From contig NC_045149.1 of the NCBI RefSeq assembly GCF_008831285.2, positions 746,001-810,000 of the forward strand: a DNA stretch of 64,000 nucleotides, written 5' to 3'. This document shows positions 1 to 10,799 of the stretch, one piece after another; positions within the stretch are counted from its first letter, which is position 1, and every line of letters begins with the position of its first letter. The notes under the pieces were generated by a model that saw nothing but the letters and a program-made list of their open reading frames with translations, was not told the DNA's origin and searched no databases. Source of the stretch: Nymphaea colorata (taxonomy: Eukaryota; Streptophyta; Magnoliopsida; Nymphaeales; Nymphaeaceae). The translations under genes and the position numbers were made by a program.

Positions 1-1475
1 TTATGGTTGTTTTATATAATAACTAAGAACCATGCACTTTTGGAAGTTATAATTGCACGCGTTTTTTTTTTTATAGAGAGATGTTACTTAAAAATATGTA
101 GAGCGTCAATATAACTATATATATAGTAATAAATTACTTATAATATGTAAAGCGTCAATGTAATTATGTATACAGTAGTTTTAGAAATTCAACGTCAAAA
201 TATAACATTAAATTTTGGATCTTACTCAATATTGCGGTTTATTTTTCATTTTTATGTTTAAGATATAGCTGGCAGCATTGTTGGACATTTTATATATGAT
301 ATTAGTAAAACGGATGCCTTTCACTTTTCCTTTTCATTGTGTAAAAGAGTCGAATCTTAAGGTGATCAAACACAAACAATCGAGCCGGGTGACTTGATCT
401 GCGCACCTCGAGCTCACTTTCAGGATCACCCAGCAGAGTCGGAAGCTGAGATCGGTTGACCATGGGATATCAGAGTGCAGTCAAACCAGGTCGAGTCCAA
501 CTCATCAAGTCGACGCAACCTTTCATCGACTTCAACCACCGATATAATTACGCTTTGTCTGCTTCGCAAAAAAGCTGGGACAACAGCCCCTGAACCTTTT
601 TGGTCCCAGCTCCAGACAATAATGCTGGCTGCAGTATAAAATGATTAAAATGCCCTCACAGCAACTTCCAGGGACTTGAAGACCAGTTGGGTACTGCTCT
701 CAGTAAGGAAAATTTAAAATTCCCTTGAAATATCAAATATAAAAACGAGGTTTTTTTTTTTTTTGTGGGACTTGCCCACACTGTGCCCACACGGGCCTCC
801 ACCCCTAGTTGTATAAACTCAACTTTGGGCCCAAAGTTTCGGCTAGGTAGGCGATAGGAACTTGGTTCGAATCACATCGGCACCGTTTTTGCTCTTGCAA
901 AATGCGTACAAAGTCTCTCAACCTGAAAGCAAAAGAAGGAAAAAAAAAAAAAGACTTTGGAATATAAACTAATTACATAAAAAGGGGTTAATAAGACCTC
1001 TTCGCAAGTTACGCGTCCCCAAATAGAAAAATAGCAGAAAAGAAGAGCAAGAAAATAAGCTTTGCAGTCCTTCCCAAATTTTCTTTTTGAGTCTTGCAGT
1101 TGAAACCAAGCTTAAAAAGGATGATAAAATTAAATTAATGCAAAGATAAAACTCTGGCTTTTACTTTTATAAAATGTTTAAGTGTCTCCTGTTGCTCCTA
1201 AACTCGTGGGTGACTGGCAGCACAAGACCTAAGCAGAAGCTTTTGTAGTTTACTCAACATTCTACCGTCATTAAGAAAAAAAAAATAAATGAAATATTTT
1301 TTATTCCAAAATGGAGAGAGAGGGCACCGCTATGAACACAACAATGGCGCCCATATATATATATCATGTTCGTTCTGAAGATGCGAATTCCTAAATGCAA
1401 TGAATATCAAATTTCCACCGAAAATAAAAACCATCTCGAAAACCTAAGAAATAATTAATAGGAGAAGAAAAGTAC
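1..1475. other. Gene-free stretch, probably intron 1 of the minus-strand gene at 1476-1646
   Basis: AT-rich sequence with homopolymer runs (T tract near 750-765, A tract near 941-953) and a short TA run near 1351. No reading frame that I recognise continues the exon at 1476-1646, so this is inferred to be its first intron or flank. Around 870-881 there is a GGTTCGAATCA string that resembles a polymerase III B box, followed about 60 bases later by an A-rich tail. That could be a worn tRNA-derived SINE, but the A box is poor and this is weak. Confidence 0.4.
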
Positions 1476-1646
1476 CTCGGATGCATCTTTTTTGACATTT
1501 ATGCCCCTGGGGGAATGAGGGAAGACGTCGGAGCCGGCACCGGCAGCCTGAGTCGAGTAGCGGCAGACTTGTTCCCTTCCACGGAGAGAAGCCTGCAGCA
1601 GCGCCCTTGCCCACTCCCTCCTCCCCTTCAACGCAAGCTTAGACAT
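1476..1646 (-). CDS. First exon of a nuclear gene with a mitochondrial-type presequence (partial)
   Basis: The exon encodes 57 residues from an ATG at 1646 down to a splice donor, GAG|GTACTT, with the GT at 1475-1474, so it ends in phase 0. The peptide is rich in Arg, Lys, Ala and Leu with few acidic residues, and contains a CRYSTQAAG stretch that looks like a matrix-protease cleavage site. These are features of a cleavable mitochondrial presequence. The exon is much richer in G and C than its surroundings, which fits a plant first exon. A TTG codon lies two codons upstream in frame, but the ATG is the natural start. I do not recognise the mature protein; later exons must lie left of the window. 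Seen: open frame, donor and upstream TATA. Inferred: mitochondrial targeting. Confidence 0.5.
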
Positions 1647-1688
1647 CTCCAATCAATCGCGTCTCTCTCACTCACTTGGTATCTGTAT

Positions 1689-1698
1689 CCATATATAG
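1689..1698 (-). promoter_or_regulatory. TATA box of the minus-strand gene
   Basis: The minus strand reads CTATATATGG here, about 45 bases upstream of the ATG at 1646. A TATA box normally sits about 30 bases from the transcription start, so the 5' leader would be short (roughly 15-25 bases, containing GAGAGAGACGCG). Together with the donor site this supports a real first exon. Confidence 0.45.
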
Positions 1699-2039
1699 AC
1701 AAGCAGCGGCGCTACCTCCTTTGAACCCATGTTTAACCCAAACTTTTGCGTAATTTACAGATGCGACTGCTTGGATGACGCGGGCCGTTCATTGAACGAT
1801 GAATGAGCACATTTCAGCATCATCACCTTTTGTCCCTCAATAGGACAGGACACGCATGTGAGGAGCCGAGGCGGCCCTTGGAATGGACCAAAGGCCAGTA
1901 CTGCAAAAAAGCAGCTGTACACTTTTATAAGCCGGAAATGAACCCGCATATTACGTATAAATCTGGAATGGGACCATCAGCAGATCCGCCTAAAAAAAAA
2001 AAACAAGGAGGATGCTATAAAACAAGTGTAGTGGGTGGA

Positions 2040-2420
2040 GACCCAATTTTAGATCCTTAAATCAGTTTTAGATTTGAGGGTATGGACTTGAACGGATTGG
2101 ATTTGGGTTGGATATTTGACCAGATTGCTTAAAAAAAAAAATCAGAATGCAAAAGATTTTTAATATCCAATTAAGAAATTGGATCTGTTTAAGATTTAAA
2201 ATAAATATCATACCGGATTGGGATTCAAATTCAGATCTGTTTTCAAATAAATATCGTATACCTAATATCCATACATTGCGAAAGTGTTCTTAAGATATCA
2301 AAATGCAGTTCAGATTTGGTTGACTTCGATTCAATTTGAGATGTAAAAATAAAAGCCTTATTTAGAACGGATTCGAATACGGTAAATGATACATCCAGTT
2401 TGAATCCGTTCGTTAGGCAT
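2040..2420. repeat. Degenerate GATTTGG/ATCCAAAT-type low-complexity array
   Basis: The stretch is built from drifting variants of short words such as GGATTTGG, GGATATTTG, GATTCAAAT and AGATCTG. The same kind of DNA recurs, mostly in the opposite orientation, at about 22860-23690, 31900-32520 and 43250-43460. No frame is protein-like. It is best read as an old short-motif satellite or element-derived filler. Confidence 0.5.
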
Positions 2421-4160
2421 CCCCTATTTAAGGTACACCAATATGTAATAACTTAAACTAAATTATTTGAAGACACCAATATGTGAACAGTAGGCTCAAC
2501 CCCCACCTCCCCCTAGCTTTGGCTAGAGTAGGATCCACGAAACTGGTCCATGCAAATGTTGTTATATTGCAAGATGTAGTGAAAAATATATATGACAAAT
2601 GGTAGAAAATTAATGAAAATGTAGTTTTGTCAAACATTCTACCCCTTTACATGTCTTCATAACCAAAGTAGTTTTAAGGTGTGTTTGATAGCCTCATATT
2701 CGAAATTTAACGATAATTTAAAATCTCTTTTATGTGGTGCCCACACAGGGAACGAACATCAGATTTCATCGCTCTACATAAAAATGAATATTTGAGATCC
2801 TCTCTGTGTGTCCAAGATCTCATATTTGAGATTTGATGGAAGGGCCGGTTCAGATCTTGAATCCTTGGATCTGAAATTTTTAGGTTGCATTTGAAAGTGC
2901 TGCCTTAAAAGTTGTGTTTTGGGAGCAGTAGCATAGATTTTAAATCCATGCTAAATGTTACCAACCATAGATTTAAGGTCAGGCCCGGCGGGTGGGGGGG
3001 AGATCTCAGCTCAGATCCGCGGAAACAAACACAACTTTAGTGATACCAAATCACCTCTTGAACCTCAGTTTGAGGAAAACAAATGCCCCCTTAGTGACAC
3101 AGCATTTGATGAGTTTCTAGCTGATTAAAGTGAATTCAGTCTCTTAATAAAATCCAAATTACACCTCAAACAGATCCCATCTCTCAACAGATCCAATGGA
3201 TCCTACTCTTCCACACATCTCACTTTGATCCTCCCTGCACCGTAGATCATCAATTTGCAAGGATCCAAATTACAACTAAATTAATCAAACCAGGCCCAGA
3301 TCCATGTTATCTCTCCCTTTATCGCATTCTCAAAATTGTAAACATAGAAAATCCTGATTCTTGTTTTCATTTCTTGCACCATGTACAGGCCATGCAACGC
3401 ATATCTTTCACTAAAGAACCAAAATTTTTTTTTATTCGACAATTAAAACAATTAGCTTTCGTCAGTTCTTGGCAGACTATATGGAAATGGAAGATTCGAT
3501 TTTGACAACTCTTACCGATACTCAGTAGGCCCATTGAGGGCCCATTTTGAATAGAACATCTGCGAATCATGACTAACTAAAAAAATATATGAAGATAAGG
3601 TGAGGATCCTTCAAGGACATGTCTACTTCCTTGGTTAATACAACGAACAGCTCCTCTCATTTGAAAAGTCTACAGATTCCCTACACAAAATGCTGAGGTA
3701 GAAAGCACCTTATTTTCCACTGCTTAGTCCAACCAAAAGGAATGAAGTCTCAAAAATCTCAAGTTGGCATGTATTTGGTATATAGGCCCCAATATAGGCA
3801 GCAAGCCCTGAGCATATACACGTAATTGCATCCTGATCTTGCTGGGAACAAGCTTCATTCTGTTTCACTAGGTAAATTAAGGCTTTTAGGGTAATGAAAA
3901 AAGCCTTTACTTTGAAGTGATATGAATACTGTTTAGAAAGCAATTATTATTAGGTACTTCAAATTGAACCAGTGCGCCAAAACTGCCAACCTGAGGGCCT
4001 TTTTATTTGCAAATTTAAATTTTTTTCTATGGCTTCCAGTTCCATAGCGAAGCTAAAAACTTTGTTCCCTAGTTTCCCACTTTCCGAAAGGTGAAAGTGT
4101 TTAGTTAACCTTGAAAGTCTAGAAATTAAATCTAGCTTTTGTCGTTGAAATTTGAAAATA
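2421..4160. other. Gene-free stretch with one possible small DNA element
   Basis: No gene recognised. About 2672-3042 starts with AAGGTGTGTTTGATAG and, read on the other strand from the far end, gives AAAGTTGTGTTTGTTTCC, a weak inverted-repeat pair; the interior holds short palindromic pieces around GATCTCATATTTGAGATTT. This would fit a worn MITE but the ends are poor. The rest (3050-4160) has short open frames with no family resemblance. Confidence 0.25.
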
Positions 4161-4162
4161 AA

Positions 4163-4163
<1 letters not shown>

Positions 4164-4196
<33 letters not shown>

Positions 4197-4197
4197 G
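4164..4197. repeat. Compound (CT)n(TA)n microsatellite
   Basis: A CT run passes directly into a TA run. The mirror arrangement, (TA)n then (GA)n, lies about 380 bases downstream, so the two form an inverted pair. A similar compound tract occurs at 12151-12219. Confidence 0.9.
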
Positions 4198-4570
4198 GAA
4201 AGTTGGTAAAAAACCATATCACCTGGTTAAGAGACAAAACCTGACCGTTTAAAATTAATTATAAAATAATATATATCTTTTGTAGTTGAACATTACACAT
4301 GATCGTAAGCATGTTTCGATGAAAAACATATATTAAGTTAATCATTTTCGTATGTAAGTAATGTTTTTAAGAATAAAAAATGAGTGGCTCTTATAACATC
4401 AAAATTTTGATAGTAGAAAGTTCATTTTTTTTGACAAAATAACTTAAACTGAAGCATGATTTATATTAAATTAATACTTATAAACACATTAGAAGGTTCA
4501 TATTTTGTTTAAAACACAATACAAATTTAAAAGGTTTAGTTATTACTCCTTATCCCAATGGTCTCATATC

Positions 4571-4573
<3 letters not shown>

Positions 4574-4606
<33 letters not shown>

Positions 4607-4630
4607 AGAGAGAGAGAGAGAGAGAGAAGA
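4574..4630. repeat. Compound (TA)n(GA)n microsatellite
   Basis: A TA run of about 30 bases followed by a GA run of about 25 bases. It is the reverse complement in layout of the tract at 4164-4197. Confidence 0.9.
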
Positions 4631-4784
4631 GAGAAGCATTACTCCACTATTTGTGATGTCAAAATGACATTTTTTATCTACCGTTCAATCGCCCCAAATG
4701 AACGGCTACAATCAAATGCACTTTTACATGACAAATGTGATGCTTACCCCTTTTGTCCTTGTGAGTGGAAGCATCTGCTGCTAG

Positions 4785-4980
4785 GGGCGGAGCCAAGGTG
4801 GGGCCCGCTTGGGCCCTAACTCTTTTTTTTTTTTAAAGAAATTTATATATAAATTTTAAAAAATTTTATTTGTCCTAAATAAAAATTTTAAAAAATGGTA
4901 TTTCGGCCCCAGTCAAAATTTAAGAACTTCAATTCACCTCCCCTCATAAAAAATTTATAACTCGACCCTTGCCTGCCAAC
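4785..4980. repeat. Dispersed short repeat starting with an AGGGGCGGAGCCA motif
   Basis: It opens with a GC-rich tip (TAGGGGCGGAGCCAAGG...GGGCCCGC), then an AT-rich core with several AAATTTTAAAAAATTTT pieces. GGGGCGGAGCCA tips are common in short non-autonomous plant repeats. No clear second end was found, and the element class is undecided. 4980-5383 downstream holds nothing that I recognise. Confidence 0.35.
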
Positions 4981-5383
4981 CGGAGAAGACAACAGAAGGT
5001 CATCTCTACCGCTGGTGGTGACACCAGCACCCATGACATTGCTGGTGACCTCGCCCAGCCAATACCTATTTGTTGAGCAAAATAGCGCGGCCAGATGGCG
5101 GAGAAACCATCTTGCTGTCAGATCCACTGCCGGCCGCGACACCTTCATGACACTCCTCAGACCGGTCGTGGAGAAGCACCCAAACTTTTTTTGTCCACCC
5201 TAGCCTCCTTCCTTCTGTTGGCAGACTCGGCCGCCACTCACCGCCGTCTGGTGTAGGCTTTTTCCTTCCGTTAGTAAAGTGTAAAGATTCTCCTTCTTGC
5301 AGTCTTATTTTGTGGTTCTACTCTGCTTAGGAATTCATTTCATCATTGCTATTATTTTTTTCGCATCAAAGAGGCATGGTTCT

Positions 5384-5743
5384 TGTTAAAAGCAACAAAT
5401 GCACAAGATTAGGTCCATTGCCACCTGCTCATCCGCTGCCAATTGCCACCTTTCCATAAGAGGGCCATTCATCTCAATGCCCATTTCAACATTCATCTCA
5501 ACGTCTCCCCTTCAACTTGCCTCAAATATCAAACTCATTCATTTAGAAAAACTTTGACACGTGAGGAAAGGAGAGCTCGCTCCTTACCGTTGTAAAGTTT
5601 GTTGAAGTTGTAATTAAACTGTTGTAAAGTTACTGTATATAACGTCTTGATTTTTGGAAAATAATGAAACAGTTTTCCCATCCGCAATATTTCTTTCTTG
5701 TTCTCCTTTATCGTATCATTCCTCATGAGTAAAGCTGTTCACA
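5384..5743 (+). repeat. 5' LTR of copia-1
   Basis: 360 bp beginning TGTTAAAAGC and ending GCTGTTCACA, repeated at 10189-10616. The polymerase II promoter and polyadenylation region would lie here. It lacks the 68-bp insertion present in the 3' LTR. Confidence 0.92.
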
Positions 5744-5755
5744 TGGTACCAGAGC
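5744..5755 (+). other. Primer-binding site of copia-1 (initiator-Met tRNA type)
   Basis: TGGTACCAGAGC directly follows the 5' LTR. It differs by one base from TGGTATCAGAGC, the complement of the 3' end of plant initiator methionine tRNA that primes most plant copia elements. Confidence 0.88.
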
Positions 5756-5756
5756 A

Positions 5757-6753
5757 ATGAGAACAATGGTAGACCGTGGAGCTAACAAGAACAGTGATAG
5801 ACGAAAGGCGAATGATGTTGTTCATCTTGATCCCAGCGGCACAGATCTATCTCAGGTGATGTATAACCCTTTTTTTAATCACCATTCAGACAATCTTGGG
5901 AATTTCTTGGTCTCGCAGCATTTTAATGGGGAAAATTATGGGCCGTGGAGTAGAGCAATGTGGATGGCTCTCTCAGCAAAAAACAAAATTGGTTTCATTG
6001 ATGGTTCTATTATGGAACCAGAAAAGGATGATCTGAGCTATCATCTATGGGTTCAGTCTATTAATCTGGTACCATCTTGGATCTTAAATTCTACCAACAA
6101 AGATATTGTAGAGAGTGTCATATATTCAACTAATGCTAGAGAGGTCTGGGAAGATTTGCAAGACATGATTTACTCAAAGTCTTGTGCCTCAGATTTATCA
6201 AATCTCGAGTGCTATTAGCCGTCTACAACATGATACTATGACTGTAGCATTATATTATACCAAATTAAAAGCTTTTTGGGATGAGCTCAGTTCATATTCT
6301 CTCATCCCCATGTGTTCTTGTGGGGCCATGAAATCATATTCGGAACAACTCCAAAGGGAACATGTTATCCAATTTTTAATGAGTCTTAATGATTCTTATA
6401 ATGCTGTTAGAGGCCAGATTTTACTTCTTGATCCCCTTCCCAATGTCAACAAAGTTTATGCAATGGTTCTACAAGAAGAAAAACAGCGTGAGGCATGGTT
6501 TTTTGGTTCAGCTAATGGAGGGATTGCAGCCTTGGCAGTCAAACAAAGTGAGCATTTTAAACAAACCAGTCATCATGCTAATTATGGTGGATTTTATAGG
6601 AATAAAGGAGGACGACAAAATAGGCCTGTTTGTAGCCACTACAGAGGAATTGGATACATTAAAGAAAATTGTTTCAAACTCATTGGGTACCCTCCAGGGC
6701 ATCGATTCTATGATCCTAATTTTAAACCACCAATTGTAGCTAATGTGCCTTAA
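5757..6753 (+). pseudogene. Copia-1 gag (capsid and nucleocapsid), frameshifted
   Basis: The first part (5757-6218) carries the capsid-like start with HFNGENYGPWSRAMWMAL, typical of plant copia gag. The frame then shifts near 6185-6218 and the remainder (to 6753) has the UBN2-type core: LKAFWDELSSY, LMSLNDSYNAVRGQILL and PLPNVNKVYAMVLQEE. The zinc knuckle near 6630-6675 reads C-S-H-Y...C, so the second Cys and the His of CCHC have both become Tyr. In a working element this protein packages the RNA into virus-like particles. Here it is broken by one frameshift and has lost the RNA-binding knuckle. Confidence 0.85.
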
Positions 6754-6759
6754 ATGAAC

Positions 6760-8163
6760 AGTACACCAAATGCTAAATCGACTCCCTTTAATGGTGTTGG
6801 GGGTCTAGGTTGTGGAGGACTAGATACTAAGGGTTCGGCTCTAGCATTTACACTTGAAGAATATCACAAATTGCTGTCCTTAGTGAAAAACCAGCAAACC
6901 AGTATAACTTTGTAGGTAATGTAGTCCATGGAGGTAATGTTTCCTCTATTAATACTCAATCTCTTGGATTATTGACTCGGGAGTGAGTCGACATATATGT
7001 GCTGATGAAAATATGCTTCAAAACTTAAAATCATGCAACGCTCCCATAACATTACCAAATGGAAAAATACTTATGGTTCATCAGGTGGGTAAACTATCAT
7101 TCCCTTTGTTTGAAGCTAATGACGTATTATGCATTCCATCTTTTAAAGTTAATTTACTTTCAGTAGTGAATTAACTAAAAATTTAAATTGTTCCATAATT
7201 TTTCTACATGATCATTGTATTATCTAAGACCTGGAATCAAAGATGACGATTGGGCAGGGTGAGGTGAAAGGTGGACTATATGTTTTTCAACAAAGATCAC
7301 CATGTGTTCAAGCATGCCTTGCTGTTTCTTCTCATGAACTTTGACATAAAAGATTAGGTCACGTTTCTCATTCTTGTTTAAAGCTAGTGAGCAATTATTT
7401 AGATTTAAACTTTGACTTGAATAATGACTATGTATGTGATGTTTGCCATAACAAACTCGACTCAAATTTGGTTTAAGTGAAATATGTACTATGCATTCTT
7501 TTGATTTAATTCATTGTGATATTTGGGGCCCTTATGCTCAATCCACTATTTCTGGTGCGCATTTTTTCTTAGCATTGTAGATGATTACTTTCGTGTCACT
7601 TGGATTTTCTTAATGCGACATAAATATGAAACATTACATCTTATCAATTTTTTTTTGCTTTAATTAAAACACAATTTAATTGCAAATTAAATATTTGTGA
7701 ATGGCTAATGGGACTGAATTTTTTTCATATGAGATGAATGATTTTTTACAAAAGCAAGGTACCACTCATCAGCATAGTTGCGTGGGTACCCCACAACAAA
7801 ATGGCGTAGTGGAACGTAAACATTGCCACCTTCTTGAAGTTGCAAGGGCCTTACGTTTTGAATCTAATTTACCTTTGCATTTTTCGGGTGAATGTGTTTT
7901 GACAGCAACCTATTTAATTAATCGTGTACCGTCATCAAAACTTAACGAAAAATTCCCTTTTGATATATTATTTGGAAAAGAACCAAACATTAAACACCTT
8001 AGAGTTTTTGGATCTTTATGTTATGCTACAAATACATGCTAAAACAAAGACAAATTTGACTCTAGAACGACTAAGTGGATTTTCATTGGATACCCTGAAG
8101 GACAAAAAGCCTATAAATTGTATGATCTTGAGACACACAAGGTGTTTTCTAGTCGCAATGTAA
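6760..8163 (+). pseudogene. Copia-1 protease and integrase, broken
   Basis: A spacer includes FTLEEYHKLLSLVKNQ (near 6855), also seen in copia-2. The aspartic-protease site DSGVSRHI lies near 6975. The integrase zinc-binding part survives as HKRLGHVSH (near 7346) and CDVCH (near 7438). The catalytic core has the first Asp in FDLIHCDIWGPY (near 7500), the second Asp position reads A (in MANGTEF, 7701), and the third residue, Glu, is kept in QNGVVERKH. Several stops and frameshifts separate the parts, so integration activity is lost both by frame and by the missing Asp. Confidence 0.82.
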
Positions 8164-8331
8164 TCTTTTATGAAAATATTTTTCCTTTTCAAAATAAAAA
8201 AGTTGGTGAAAAAGCATTGTTTTACCGGTTCCATATGATCTAGATATTTATCCTACACAAAGGAATGGAACGTCCCTTACTACCCCCCTTAATCTAGAAC
8301 ATATGGACCTAAGAACCATTTTCATGAACCC

Positions 8332-9460
8332 ATGCATGAACGACATGTACAAGTTAATCAAACAGATGAGGAGCACATAGACAAAAATGAACCAAACGTG
8401 TCTTCGTTTGATCCAGATCCAGATCCAGATCCATCTGTAGTACCTAGGAGATCTACTCGTGTAAGAAAGCCTACAAGATGGTTAAAGGATTTCCAATGTT
8501 CACTTCTTATCTCACCCTCAACCAATGACATCACCAAATCAGGTCAGCAGAAAGGAACGAGGTATCCTATAAGAAAATTTATTTCTTGTCATCGTTTCTC
8601 TAGTAATCATTTTGCTTTTCTCACATCTCTTGTTTCTAAGTCTGAGCCGAAAAACTTTGAAGAAGCAGCTCAACATAAGGAATGGAGAGACCCCCATGGA
8701 TAGCGAGATTTGTGCTTTACAAGAAAATACGACTTGGATTATTACATCATGTCTAATAGGAGTAAAACCAATCAGGTGCAAATGAGTTTACAAGATTAAA
8801 TTAAAATCAGATGGATCCATAGAATGTTACAAGGCTAGGCTAGTGGCCAAAGGATATGCTCAACAAGAGGGACTGGACTATACTGAAACATTCACTCCGG
8901 TCGCAAAAATGGTCACAGTACGTACTCTTTTTACTATAGCAGCTAACCGAGATTGGATCATGTGTCAAATGGACATCAATAATGCATTTCTACATGGCGA
9001 CTTGCATGAGGAGGTCTACATGCAAATACCTCAAGGGTATGTCGAATAAGGGGAGAATCAGACATGCAAGTTACATAAATCTCTTTACGGTTTAAAACAA
9101 TCTCCAAGAAATTGGTTTCATAAGCTTTCAACAGATTTGGAAGATTATGGATTTATGCAATCTAAAGCTGATCACTCTTTATTCACTTCAAAGCGTGATA
9201 AAATTGTTATTACCATTCTAGTATACATTGATGACTTGATAAATATAGGAAATATAAATGATGAAATTGATAATTTCAAATCATTTCTATATAAAAAATT
9301 TCACATGAAGAACTTAGGCAAACCTAAATATTTTTTGGGAATTGAAATCGCTTATTCTTTAAAGGGTATATATCTTTCACAATAGAAATATGCTCTAGAT
9401 ATTATTCATGAAACAGGTCTCTTGGGAGCAAAACCAACAGAAACACCAATGGAACAAAAG
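8332..9460 (+). pseudogene. Copia-1 reverse transcriptase, broken
   Basis: A short DPDPDPDPS run and basic linker (8332-8520) lead into the domain. Recognisable blocks are EPKNFEEAAQHKEW (near 8645), [20 protein letters not shown] (near 8837), [20 protein letters not shown] (near 8970), LYGLKQSPRNWF (near 9090) and the catalytic YIDD (9224-9235). Stops occur at about 8700, 8784, 9047 and 9384. The 9118-9188 segment, just upstream of YIDD, is the source of the inverted 68-bp copy in the 3' LTR. Confidence 0.88.
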
Positions 9461-9689
9461 CATGGGTTAGACGAAGATCATGGAGACTACATCAAAGATC
9501 CAACACAATATTGCCGGCTTATTGGAAGACTATTCTAAATCAGCATTACACGCCCAACATACAATACGTTGTGCACATCCTAAGCAGCTTCATACAACAA
9601 CCACGCATACCCCACCCACAAGTGGCATTTCGAGTTATTCGATATCTCAAGAAAAATCCGGGCCAAGGCATGCTAATGAGTAAAAAAAA

Positions 9690-10180
9690 ATAATATGCAG
9701 TTAAGTGCCTTTTGTGATTCAGATTGGGCTCCCTGTCGTCAAATGCGACGATTTGTTACTGGCTATTGTGTGTTCCTTGGTCCAGTTCTCATATCTTTGA
9801 AGTCAAAGAAACAACAGACGGTGTCACGATCCTCTGCTGAAGCTGAATATAGATCCATGGCTAATGTGGTATGCAAAATAACATGGTTAAGATGTCTATT
9901 GAACAACTTTGGAGTTAGTCAACTACATCCAACAACGGTTTTCTATGACAACCAAGCAGCATTACATATATTTGCAAATCCAGTTTTTCATGAGTGCACA
10001 AAACATATTGAACTAGATTGTCATGTTGTGCGAGAAAAATTGCTTGAGGGGACAATACGCATATGTAACATCCAAAGCAAAGACCAACTAGCAGACTTAT
10101 TTACTAAAGCATTAGGAAAAGAAGGTTTTTATCATCTATTGCTCAAACTTGGTGTCGTCAATTTTTACACACCTGTTTGA
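9690..10180 (+). pseudogene. Copia-1 RNase H domain and 3' end of pol
   Basis: A frame of 161 residues with FCDSDWAPC, SRSSAEAEYRSMANVVCKITW, YDNQAALHIFANPVFHECTKH and SKDQLADLFTKALG, the standard landmarks of copia RNase H, including the acidic residues of its active site. The frame closes at 10180, directly before the polypurine tract. The segment joining it to the reverse transcriptase (9386-9690) is scrambled by frameshifts. Confidence 0.88.
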
Positions 10181-10188
10181 AGGGGGAG
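10181..10188 (+). other. Polypurine tract of copia-1
   Basis: AGGGGGAG directly abuts the TG of the 3' LTR, the expected primer site for plus-strand DNA synthesis. Confidence 0.85.
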
Positions 10189-10616
10189 TGTTAAAGGCAA
10201 CAAATGCACAAGATTAGGTCCATCGCCACCTACTCATCCACTGCCAATTGCCACCTTTCCATAAGATGGCCATTCATCTCAACGCCCATTTCAACATTCA
10301 TCTCAATGTCAACCCTTCAACTTGCCTCAAATATCAAACTCATTTATTTAGAAAGTGAATCAAGAGTGATTAGCTTTAGATTGCATAAATCCATAATCTT
10401 CTAAAACAGTTGAAAGCTTATGAACTTCGACACATGAGGAAAGAAGAGCTCGCTCCTTACCGTTGTAAAGTTTATTGACGTTGCAATTAAACCATTGGAA
10501 AGTTACTGTATATAATGTCTTGATTTTTGGCAAATAATGAAACAGTTTTCCCATTGGCAATATTTCTTTCTTGTTCTCCTTTATCGTGTCATTCCTCATG
10601 AGTAAAGCTGTTCACA
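10189..10616 (+). repeat. 3' LTR of copia-1 with an extra 68-bp segment
   Basis: 428 bp, matching the 5' LTR along its length but interrupted at about 10355-10422. The extra segment is the reverse complement of about 9118-9188 in this element's reverse-transcriptase region, matching at most positions, so its minus strand still spells LEDYGFMQSKANHS (9137 onward in the source reads EDYGFMQSKADHS). The 5' LTR has no such piece. Confidence 0.92.
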
Positions 10617-10799
10617 ATCCTTCCGATGGCAGACTCGGCCGATCGTCATTGCCGCCTTCCCTGATTCCACCCTGGCTTTAGTAGACATCTAGTGCCTCTT
10701 GCCCTTCCTCTTTCCACCCCGGCTTGTGCAGATGCCTTCGCACTAATGACGTAGATACGGAACATGGTGCTGAGTAGAATCCAATAATCCCAAACGTAG

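Larger units (their letters stand above)
5384..10616 (+). mobile_element. Copia-1: Ty1/copia LTR retrotransposon, decayed, both LTRs present
   Basis: The element runs from a TG at 5384 to a CA at 10616. Order: 5' LTR, primer-binding site, gag, protease, integrase, reverse transcriptase, RNase H, polypurine tract, 3' LTR. Integrase before reverse transcriptase is the copia order. Frameshifts and stops break every domain, so it cannot be autonomous. The LTRs differ by roughly 7% outside one insertion, so the copy is not recent. The five bases outside each end (GTTCT and ATCCT) do not match well, so a target duplication is not clear. Both flanks share a GGCAGACTCGGCCG string. Fragment copia-2 (29400-31575) belongs to a related family. 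Confidence 0.92.

Noticed and set aside
870-953. Possible tRNA gene or SINE (GGTTCGAATCA box B plus A tail)
   Set aside because: No cloverleaf can be drawn and the A box is poor and too close; kept only as a weak hint in the 1-1475 entry.
3710-3943. Minus-strand frame of 77 residues with several Cys and a hydrophobic part
   Set aside because: No family resemblance, no splice or promoter context; length is within chance for AT-rich DNA.
4505-4819. Plus-strand frame of 104 residues with YIYIYI and RERERE runs
   Set aside because: The runs are translations of the TA and GA microsatellites.
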